Of a stretch of DNA of 64,000 nt, positions 1 through 5,462 are shown one piece after another; the first letter of the stretch is position 1, and every line of letters starts with the position of its first letter. The notes under the pieces are model-generated. The model worked only from the letters and a program-made list of their open reading frames with translations. It was not told the DNA's origin and made no database searches. The stretch covers positions 1 to 64,000 of the forward strand of contig JAZNTV010000077.1 in the NCBI GenBank assembly GCA_045591985.1. The letters run 5' to 3'. The translations under genes were made by a program, and so were the position numbers. Source of the stretch: SIG588 sp045591985 (lineage in GTDB: Bacteria > Bacillota > Clostridia > Oscillospirales > Acutalibacteraceae).

Positions 1-570
1 AGAGAAAAAGACACCGAGGAAATTGCCTACCTTAAAGCCACCACTATATGCGGGACGTGCGGGAAACATTTTACCCGCAAAAGCAAGTATAAGGTGCGTG
101 AGCGTTGGCTTTGCTTGGGCGGTTGTCCTGCTACAACCCAATACTTGGATGACCCGCTGTTGTTTTCAAGGATAAAAACGGTTATGAATGCGGTGAGAAA
201 TCAGCCATACCTCATTATGCTGCCAAAGGGAGAAAGCACCTACGTACCGTCAAAGGATATTCGCCTTAAGGAACGGCAGATAAAGTATTTAATTACACAG
301 CCAAACCCGATGTTTCATCCGATTATGAAGCTGATATACGAAACCGTGACGGACAAATTTTCGGAGATGGAGCTCGACCCTTCCGCCGCTGTTTCGGATG
401 CGCTTTATGATTTATTCTCGGAATATGCACCTGAGGATGAACAGGTATTGGATATTCCGTTTATGAAAAAGACCGTGTCCGCTATTATCATTCAGCCGGA
501 TGGCAATATCCGTATCCGCTTTGTTAACGGTAAAGAAATCGGTAATGAGGAGGTGCGCGAGAATGGTTGA
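1..570 (+). CDS. Recombinase-associated zinc-ribbon protein, 5' end cut by window
   Basis: The reading frame is open from base 1, so the true start lies outside the window. The visible 189 residues begin with a zinc-ribbon pattern (CGTC, then a Cys pair in CLGGC) like the ribbon in large serine recombinases. The rest is charged and helical, and no resolvase catalytic domain is visible. Its stop overlaps the start of the next recombinase by 8 bases, so the two are translationally coupled. Clostridial integrative elements often end with such tandem recombinase genes. It is either the C-terminal half of a second recombinase or a short accessory protein; the window does not decide which. Confidence 0.7.
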   Translation, partial: REKDTEEIAYLKATTICGTCGKHFTRKSKYKVRERWLCLGGCPATTQYLDDPLLFSRIKTVMNAVRNQPYLIMLPKGESTYVPSKDIRLKERQIKYLITQPNPMFHPIMKLIYETVTDKFSEMELDPSAAVSDALYDLFSEYAPEDEQVLDIPFMKKTVSAIIIQPDGNIRIRFVNGKEIGNEEVRENG

Positions 571-2212
571 AACTGCTGAAAGAAGAAGGGTTGTTACTAA
601 GATTCCTGCCGATGCCGGTAAAAGCTCACGCATTGAGTTTGGTAAAAGAATAAAAGTGGCTGCATATTGCCGCGTATCTACCGATGACGAGGATCAGCTT
701 AACAGTTACCGCGTTCAAAAGGACTATTACACACGTTATATTGCCAACAATGAAAAGTGGGAGTTTGTAGACGTATACGCCGACGAAGGTATTACCGGAA
801 CGCAGGTCAAAAAGCGTGATGAATTTCTTCGTATGATAAAGGATTGCGAAAAGGGTAAAATCGATATGATTCTGACCAAATCGGTTTCCCGTTTTGCAAG
901 AAATATCGTGGATAGTTTATCCTATGTGCGTAAGCTTAAGGCGATGGGCATTGCTATCTATTTTGAAGAGCAGAATATTAACTCGCTTAAAGAAGACAGC
1001 GAAACTTACATCGGTATTTACAGCGTTATGGCACAGACGGAAAGTGAGAATATCAGTGCCAACGTTAAATGGGGCATATCCAAACGGATGGAGAATGGTA
1101 CATACTGCTCTAATATGAATATGTTCGGCTACCGCCGCGATAAGATTACCAAAGAAATAACCATCGTAGAAAGCGAAGCCGAGGTTATTCGATGGATATT
1201 CAATTTGTATCTTGACGGTAAAAGTGCATTTCAAATTAAACAATGGCTTGAAGAAAATAATATTAAGACCTACACCGGCAAAACCACTTGGCAAACAACG
1301 TCGATTCATGCTATACTGAAAAATGAAAAGTACTGCGGCGACGTTATGTATCAGAAAACCTACTGTGTGGATTGCCTAACTAAAAAGAAAAAGGTTAACA
1401 ACGGTCAAAAGACAAAATACTTGGTGGTTAACGATCATCCTGCCATTATTCCACGTGACATATTTAAAGCGGCGATGGCAGAATTCGCTCGCCGTAATGC
1501 TTTGCGAAGCAAATCGGACAATACCATTTCCTGCCGAGGAAGATACAGTGCAAAATATGTGTTAAGTGAACTGCTCATTTGTGAGGAATGTGGCAGTCAT
1601 TTCCGCCGCAAAACCGTTAAGAAAAAAGACGGTGTTCATCACTATTGGCGTTGCATCAGCCGACTGGACCATAAGGATAAATATTGTGATTTTTCAACGG
1701 GGCTTGAGGAGAAAAACCTGCAAGCTGCTATTTGTCGTGCAATCTCCCGAGTGCTGCAGGGGAGAGAGGACGGATACGAGCTTTTGAAAAGTAAACTCAT
1801 TTATGCCACTTCTGATGTGGATACCGATGAATTGTATCTGGTCGAAAAGGGAATCCACGATGAGCAGGTTCGTATCGAGGAGCTTGCCGATCTGGCGATC
1901 CAGTCAAAATTCAATAAAGATAAGTACACCGAAGCCATCGCCGACTGTTCCCAAAGGATAAAAGACCTTAGGGAAAGACGGGATATGCTTATGACGCATA
2001 TAAAGTGTAATGAAAAAGCCAGAGAAGAAATTGAACGGATTGAAAATTACACCAAACAGTTGAAACCGGTAATGACCGAGTTTGACGACGCCATTATTCA
2101 CCGAATTGTGAATTCAATTCAGGTGACAAAAGATCTCAATTTAAGAATCTTTATAAAAGGTGGGGCAGAGATCGTCGAGCCTCTGCTTCCGCCTGAGGAA
2201 GAGTCGGCATAA
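563..2212 (+). CDS. Large serine recombinase (site-specific integrase/excisionase)
   Basis: A 549-residue site-specific recombinase, expected to catalyse integration or excision of a mobile element. The N-terminal resolvase domain begins at about residue 28 with YCRVST, whose serine is the likely nucleophile, and continues through the SVSRFARN motif. A recombinase domain follows, then a zinc ribbon (CEECGSHF with later cysteines) near residue 340, and a coiled-coil C-terminus. I chose the ATG at 563 because GAGGAGG lies at 547-553 with good spacing; an upstream in-frame start at 500 lacks this. The gene is AT-rich compared with DNA right of 5.4 kb. It probably marks one end of an integrative element. 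Confidence 0.93.
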   Translation: MVETAERRRVVTKIPADAGKSSRIEFGKRIKVAAYCRVSTDDEDQLNSYRVQKDYYTRYIANNEKWEFVDVYADEGITGTQVKKRDEFLRMIKDCEKGKIDMILTKSVSRFARNIVDSLSYVRKLKAMGIAIYFEEQNINSLKEDSETYIGIYSVMAQTESENISANVKWGISKRMENGTYCSNMNMFGYRRDKITKEITIVESEAEVIRWIFNLYLDGKSAFQIKQWLEENNIKTYTGKTTWQTTSIHAILKNEKYCGDVMYQKTYCVDCLTKKKKVNNGQKTKYLVVNDHPAIIPRDIFKAAMAEFARRNALRSKSDNTISCRGRYSAKYVLSELLICEECGSHFRRKTVKKKDGVHHYWRCISRLDHKDKYCDFSTGLEEKNLQAAICRAISRVLQGREDGYELLKSKLIYATSDVDTDELYLVEKGIHDEQVRIEELADLAIQSKFNKDKYTEAIADCSQRIKDLRERRDMLMTHIKCNEKAREEIERIENYTKQLKPVMTEFDDAIIHRIVNSIQVTKDLNLRIFIKGGAEIVEPLLPPEEESA

Positions 2213-2238
2213 ATTTAAAAAAGTAACATAAAATGAAA

Positions 2239-2277
2239 TAACTTTCTGCATTTTTTTATTGCGGAAAGTTATTTTTT
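2239..2277 (+). terminator. Intrinsic terminator after the recombinase
   Basis: A 12-bp stem (arms 2239-2250 and 2260-2271) is followed by six T residues. Its right arm overlaps the -35 element of a promoter at 2259-2287. Confidence 0.75.
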
Positions 2278-2287
2278 GTGGTATAAT
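2259..2287 (+). promoter_or_regulatory. Sigma-A promoter reading into a stretch without an ORF
   Basis: TTGCGG and TATAAT are separated by 17 bp. The promoter points at about 110 bases that end in the terminator at 2370-2400 and carry no credible ORF. It may drive a small RNA, or be what is left of a cassette that lost its gene. Confidence 0.6.
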
Positions 2288-2328
2288 TAATTTGTAAAGA
2301 AAAAGTGGGGAAAAGCCAGTAAAATTAA

Positions 2329-2352
2329 GGGTTTCTCACCAGTTCTTTTTCG
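2329..2352 (+). repeat. Terminal box, copy A (GTTCTTTTTCG core)
   Basis: A block with core GTTCTTTTTCG sits just before a terminator. A close copy lies at 4674-4698 and a weaker one at 3395-3421, each between the 3' end of a small gene and its terminator. I read it as a recurrent 3' element of the cassette-like units; its function is unknown. Confidence 0.5.
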
Positions 2353-2369
2353 AACAGGAGAGACAAAAA

Positions 2370-2400
2370 ACTCCTTGAGATTTTCTCAAGGAGTTTTTTT
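2370..2400 (+). terminator. Intrinsic terminator, unit A
   Basis: A perfect 11-bp stem (2370-2380 with 2384-2394) is followed by a run of T. It ends the transcript from the promoter at 2259-2287. Confidence 0.8.
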
Positions 2401-2404
2401 AACT

Positions 2405-2576
2405 AAATCCGTCCTAACGGACGGGATAAATCCATCTTCGATGGGTGAAATCGCTTTGCGGTGAAATCCGACTTCGTCGGGTTACGGGACGGATTTAATT
2501 TCACCGAAACCATATGGTTTCGATTTCACCAAAGGTGAACGCCTTTGATTTCACCGTGCGTAGCACGATTTCACTT
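2405..2576. repeat. Mosaic of short palindromes with ATTTCAC repeats, unit A
   Basis: An outer inverted repeat (AAATCCGTCC at 2405-2414, its complement at 2487-2496) encloses several small hairpins with TTC loops. ATTTCAC then recurs at 2498, 2523, 2548 and 2568. The three intervals are different self-complementary sequences of 18, 18 and 13 bases; the first is a perfect 18-bp palindrome. No coding potential is visible. It lies directly upstream of the promoter at 2580. Confidence 0.75.
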
Positions 2577-2579
2577 TAC

Positions 2580-2608
2580 TTGCATTGTTTAAGCGTTTAT
2601 GTTATAAT
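2580..2608 (+). promoter_or_regulatory. Promoter of unit A
   Basis: TTGCAT, a 17-bp spacer ending in TTTATGT, then TATAAT. The same spacer length and similar spacer end occur in the promoters at 3603, 4407 and 4883. Confidence 0.85.
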
Positions 2609-2632
2609 ATTTCCAGAAATGAGGTGGTTACT

Positions 2633-2977
2633 ATGGCTGAAAGTAAACTTGCAGTTTCATCTATGGATTTTGCTGTGAAGATTTTAAAACTTTGTGACAT
2701 TATAAAAGGTCATTATTCTATTGTTAATCAACTTGAAAGGTCGGCTACAAGCATTGGCGCAAATATTCGTGAAGCCAATTACGCTCATAGTAAACCCGAT
2801 TTTGTTTCTAAATTACAAATATCACTTAAAGAATGCTATGAAACAGAATATTGGCTTGAACTTATGCTAAAAGCTGAACTTTTACAAGAAGATGTAGCAA
2901 AGGTTTTATTGCACGATTGTGGCTCGATTCGTAGAATGCTCGTTTCATCTATCAATACAATAAAAAGTAAGGAGTAA
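2633..2977 (+). CDS. Four-helix-bundle protein, S23 (rRNA intervening sequence) family
   Basis: A 114-residue helical protein matching the S23/TIGR02436 four-helix-bundle family. Typical features are LxxQLxRSATSIGANIREA-like sequence near residues 40-58 and a KxxFxxKLxISLKECxET-like stretch after it. Family members were first noted in 23S rRNA intervening sequences, and related proteins include the Avd accessory factors of diversity-generating retroelements; no rRNA or reverse transcriptase lies here. I chose the ATG at 2633 because GAGGTGG precedes it. It is followed after 4 bases by the next gene and sits behind the palindrome mosaic and its own promoter. Its role is unknown. Confidence 0.88.
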   Translation: MAESKLAVSSMDFAVKILKLCDIIKGHYSIVNQLERSATSIGANIREANYAHSKPDFVSKLQISLKECYETEYWLELMLKAELLQEDVAKVLLHDCGSIRRMLVSSINTIKSKE

Positions 2978-2981
2978 TTTT

Positions 2982-3386
2982 GTGGAAAAATTAAATGTTG
3001 CTTTAATCAACAATGTTCAGTATTGTAAATTTCCCAATGGAATAAATAACATAAAGGACTTCATTGAATTTCTTAACGGAAACTATCATTCTTTTGTGGA
3101 ATTAGAGTTTTTAATTGAGGAAGGTTGTGTTGCTCCGTTTTATATTGAAGAAGATTTAAAGACGGAAAAACAATATTGGAATCCTTCTAATATTCGACTT
3201 GTCAAAGAAGCTGAAGTATCCATTCTTCGCAGATGGGAATATGAAGAAAAACTCAAAAAAGTCATTGCAGAGAAATGTGTTCATTGTGTAAACTATTCTG
3301 AAGATGCGTGTGAGCAAGATCTCAAATCTCATATTGAGCATATTGATTTAAATGGCGAATGTTATGGATACGAAAAGAAAAAATAA
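2982..3386 (+). CDS. Uncharacterised cysteine-rich small protein
   Basis: 134 residues with no family I recognise. It starts at a GTG with AAGGAG seven bases upstream and lies 4 bases after the S23 gene, so the two form one transcript. The C-terminal third has CVHC, a further Cys, two His and a final CYGY. This spacing would suit a metal site, but that is only inference. The N-terminal part is acidic and aromatic-rich. It ends just before a terminal box and a terminator, so it is the last gene of its unit. Confidence 0.7.
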   Translation: MEKLNVALINNVQYCKFPNGINNIKDFIEFLNGNYHSFVELEFLIEEGCVAPFYIEEDLKTEKQYWNPSNIRLVKEAEVSILRRWEYEEKLKKVIAEKCVHCVNYSEDACEQDLKSHIEHIDLNGECYGYEKKK

Positions 3387-3428
3387 AGAAAATCAGGTTT
3401 TTAGATCGGTTCCATTTTGAGTGTCGGT

Positions 3429-3556
3429 CCCAAACGAAAATCCGTTCTCGTAAGAGGGCGGATTTTTGTTTGTATTATTCATTTTTCATTATTCATCATT
3501 TATTATTCATTAAAGAAGAACGGATTTTCAAATGAATAATGAATATTGAAGTCGCT
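3429..3556. repeat. Unit B repeat: terminator plus AT-rich direct repeats
   Basis: About 128 bp, near-identical to 4215-4337. It carries a hairpin terminator, then many ATTATTCAT/ATGAATAAT-type repeats, a second inverted copy of the terminator arm (GAACGGATTTTC at 3518-3529), and ends in GTCGCT. It separates two small genes. Confidence 0.85.
3436..3468 (+). terminator. Intrinsic terminator, unit B
   Basis: AAAATCCG pairs with CGGATTTT around a short loop and is followed by T residues. The same hairpin occurs at 4222-4254. Confidence 0.75.
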
Positions 3557-3602
3557 TACGGTGATGAATAATGAATAATTATTGCGCTTTCGCCTCAAAT
3601 GC

Positions 3603-3631
3603 TTGCAAACCATTCTGTTATATGCTATAAT
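3603..3631 (+). promoter_or_regulatory. Promoter of unit B
   Basis: TTGCAA, a 17-bp spacer ending in TATATGC, then TATAAT. It begins just after the small GCGCTTTCGCC-type hairpins that close the repeat patch. Confidence 0.85.
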
Positions 3632-3694
3632 AATATTGAAATAGGGGAAGAAACCCATAACAAAAAACGAAATTTCAATTTATCTATAAAGGGG

Positions 3695-4171
3695 ATGACA
3701 CCCATCGAAAAAAACATTAGAGTTGTAGATGAGCAAGGAAACGAATATGAAGCGACCTATCCTAAAAGGGCGAAAGGTCTTATAAAAAACGGCAGGGCAC
3801 GCTTCGTTGATGAAAATACAATTTGCCTTGCGTGTCCTCCGGAAAATATGGAGGTTAATATGTCTATTACATTAAAAGAAGTTTGGGACCGCATTGTTGC
3901 TACACAAAATCAATTAGAAAGTATTGATAAAATTCTTTTCAAAGTACAATGTATTGAGGAATCTGGAAAATATGTTGAGATAGAGGATACGGATTCTGAA
4001 CATTATGGAGAACCGTTAGAATATTGCTCAAAGGTTGCACTTGAAAAAATACAAACAATTAAGGAAATTGCCTGTACGCGAGAACATACTTTGAAGCAAT
4101 TGCTAGATTTTTATATTCGTGAATATGAAGAATGTAAAATGAACAATATTGATAATAGCAAAGAAAATTAG
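3695..4171 (+). CDS. Uncharacterised protein, two-part layout
   Basis: 158 residues from the ATG at 3695. The first 50 (VVDEQGNEYEATYPKRAKGL, then an Arg-rich stretch and CLACPP) resemble a short N-terminal module I have seen in many small proteins of gut Clostridia. The remainder is acidic, helical and probably coiled coil. The start is uncertain because the AAAGGGG Shine-Dalgarno-like sequence abuts the ATG. The frame is open back to 3599, but those codons overlap the promoter. It is the only gene between repeat units B and C. No function can be assigned. Confidence 0.65.
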   Translation: MTPIEKNIRVVDEQGNEYEATYPKRAKGLIKNGRARFVDENTICLACPPENMEVNMSITLKEVWDRIVATQNQLESIDKILFKVQCIEESGKYVEIEDTDSEHYGEPLEYCSKVALEKIQTIKEIACTREHTLKQLLDFYIREYEECKMNNIDNSKEN

Positions 4172-4214
4172 CAGTTTTCAGGCACGTTTAATTCGTGTCA
4201 TTAAGTTCAAACTA

Positions 4215-4337
4215 CCCAAACGAAAATCCGTTCTCGTAAGAGGGCGGATTTTTGTTTGTATTATTCACTATTCATTTTTCATCTTTCATTAAATAAAAGA
4301 ACGGATTTTCAAATGAATAATGAAGAATGAAGTCGCT
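4215..4337. repeat. Unit C repeat, near-copy of unit B
   Basis: About 123 bp, nearly identical to 3429-3556: the same terminator, AT-rich ATTATTCAT-type repeats and GTCGCT end. The copies differ mainly in the number of AT-rich repeats. They flank one small gene in direct orientation. Confidence 0.85.
4222..4254 (+). terminator. Intrinsic terminator, unit C
   Basis: Same hairpin and T-run as at 3436-3468. It lies after the gene ending at 4171. Confidence 0.75.
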
Positions 4338-4406
4338 CACTTTGTTCGCTGATAAATAATGAATAATTTCGGTGTGCTTCGCCACGAATTATTAAAACGC
4401 TCTGTA

Positions 4407-4435
4407 TTGATTTGTTTCCGCTTTTATGCTACAAT
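4407..4435 (+). promoter_or_regulatory. Promoter of unit C
   Basis: TTGATT, a 17-bp spacer ending in TTTATGC, then TACAAT, upstream of the small membrane protein gene. Confidence 0.85.
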
Positions 4436-4457
4436 ACACTTAAAGGTTGGTGATGAT

Positions 4458-4667
4458 ATGAAAAAAGTTGATGTGTTACAGTTGATTGCATCGATTTGTT
4501 TGTTCGTTGGTTATGTTATAAATATTTTCAATCTTTGTTTAGAAATCCCCCTTGTGTTGCGCGTATCTACACTATCTTTGTTTATAATTTCGGTCATTCT
4601 ATATGGTATTGTTCTAGTCCAAAAATTAAAATCAAAGAAAAGTCAACAGAATGACGATAGAGATTGA
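4458..4667 (+). CDS. Small membrane protein with two helices
   Basis: 69 residues from the ATG at 4458; GGTGATGAT just upstream is a weak ribosome site. Two hydrophobic segments (about residues 5-27 and 34-57) predict a helical hairpin in the membrane, with a Lys-rich, then Asp-rich C-terminal tail. No family is recognised. It stands alone between the unit C promoter and the terminal box at 4674. The upstream in-frame codons back to 4359 overlap the promoter and are not part of the gene. Confidence 0.65.
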   Translation: MKKVDVLQLIASICLFVGYVINIFNLCLEIPLVLRVSTLSLFIISVILYGIVLVQKLKSKKSQQNDDRD

Positions 4668-4673
4668 ACTCCT

Positions 4674-4698
4674 CGGTTTTTACCCGGTTCTTTTTCGG
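4674..4698 (+). repeat. Terminal box, copy D
   Basis: It contains GGTTCTTTTTCGG, matching the core of the box at 2329-2352, and starts 7 bases after the stop of the membrane protein gene. A terminator follows at once. Confidence 0.5.
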
Positions 4699-4711
4699 AC
4701 ACGAATGACAA

Positions 4712-4747
4712 AACAAAAAGCACTTTGAAAGAAGTGCTTTTTGTTTT
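4712..4747 (+). terminator. Intrinsic terminator, unit D
   Basis: A perfect 14-bp stem (4712-4725 with 4732-4745) with T residues in its right arm. Confidence 0.85.
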
Positions 4748-4751
4748 GGAA

Positions 4752-4880
4752 ACGATGTTTTCCCTTGCGGGCAAGTAATGCGCCTTACGGCGTGATGTTT
4801 TCTGCGGAAGTGATGTTACGCCTTGCGGCGTAGCGGGCAAACATCGCATCGCTGCGAAGCAATATCACTTTTTCGCTCCG
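4752..4880. repeat. Mosaic of short palindromes, unit D
   Basis: GATGTT recurs three times between small hairpins (for example CGCCTTACGGCG and CGCCTTGCGGCG), and CGATGTTT near the left edge is complementary to AAACATCG near the right. It has the same style as 2405-2576 but a different repeat word. No ORF is credible here. Confidence 0.7.
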
Positions 4881-4882
4881 CA

Positions 4883-4911
4883 TTGATTTATTTTTGTCTT
4901 TATACTATGCT
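4883..4911 (+). promoter_or_regulatory. Promoter of unit D, no intact gene downstream
   Basis: TTGATT, 17 bp, TATGCT. Downstream lie only an extragenic repeat and a broken guaA fragment. Confidence 0.65.
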
Positions 4912-4925
4912 TGTGTTAAATTAGG

Positions 4926-5050
4926 GACAAGCCAATCACCGGCTCTCTCTGTCGAGGGAACTGGATTTTGCAAAGTAAAAGACTGAGGGAGAGATTGACT
5001 ACCCCTCCGTCACGGCTTCGCCGTGCCACCTCCCCGACAAGTGGAGGCGT
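4926..5050. repeat. Extragenic palindromic repeat (MITE-like)
   Basis: It contains the hairpin CACGGCTTCGCCGTG (5011-5025) and an imperfect inverted pair: TGTCG-AGGGAACTGG at 4950-4964 with CCACCTCCCCGACA at 5026-5039. I recall similar CCTCCGTCACGG...CCACCTCCCC elements scattered between genes in many gut Firmicutes. Bases 5051-5180 hold nothing I can name. Confidence 0.55.
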
Positions 5051-5195
5051 CTGTTTTCAACTTAATAAACCGAATGACAGGATCTGTTTTTTATGTGAAA
5101 AAATAAAAGAACAATTTATCAGCAACAGGGATGAAAGCAGAAACAAGAAACCGGAAGAGTTGTTCGCAGGTTGGGAAGAATAGAGGAGGTATCAA

Positions 5196-5310
5196 ATGAA
5201 CGAAAAAAACATGTTTTTGACTTCGGTGGTCAATATGATCAATTGATTGCTCGAAGAGTACGTGAGTTGCGCATGTGTATTATGTTTCCGAATTCGTCCC
5301 GGTATTTGCA
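5196..5310 (+). pseudogene. guaA: Decayed 5' fragment of guaA (GMP synthase)
   Basis: After a good ribosome site (GAGGAGG) and an ATG at 5196, the ATG frame stops after 16 codons. A neighbouring frame reads DFGGQYDQLIARRVREL, the conserved N-terminus of the glutamine amidotransferase domain of GMP synthase, and then fits VYC-EV-FPNSS only with further small deletions. A frameshift in the early A-run therefore broke the gene and nearly all of it is gone. A hairpin terminator follows directly and may be the original guaA terminator. A working guaA must be elsewhere if the cell is a purine prototroph. Confidence 0.7.
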
Positions 5311-5317
5311 AAAACTA

Positions 5318-5353
5318 GAACCCGCCGTGTCTTCGGACTTGGCGGGTTCTTTT
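5318..5353 (+). terminator. Intrinsic terminator after the guaA remnant
   Basis: GAACCCGCC (5318-5326) pairs with GGCGGGTTC (5341-5349), followed by four T. Confidence 0.8.
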
Positions 5354-5372
5354 GGTCAACCGCATTTTTGGC

Positions 5373-5401
5373 TTGTAAAACGGTGAAATATGTGGTATGA
5401 T
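5373..5401 (+). promoter_or_regulatory. Promoter of the hydrolase-symporter genes
   Basis: TTGTAA, 17 bp, TATGAT, upstream of the gene at 5463. Confidence 0.7.
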
Positions 5402-5462
5402 TTTGAGGAATAACAGATGACATCTTCCTTGTTTTTTATGTATCAACTAAAAGGGGAACAAA

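Noticed and set aside
2498..2576. CRISPR array
   Set aside because: Repeats are 7-8 bases, spacers are 13-18 bases and self-complementary, and no cas genes are near.
3470..3600. Replication or transfer origin based on AT-rich repeats
   Set aside because: No replication or relaxase gene is near, and the repeat recurs as part of the unit flanks.
4968..5183. Short plus-strand open frame
   Set aside because: It runs through an extragenic palindromic repeat and lacks a ribosome site.
5171..5386. Open frame containing DFGGQYDQLIARRVREL as an intact gene
   Set aside because: It matches only the first residues of GMP synthase, its frame differs from the ATG with the ribosome site, and it runs through a terminator; it is a guaA remnant.
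1..5400. Prophage
   Set aside because: No phage structural, packaging or lysis genes; a serine recombinase alone is not enough.
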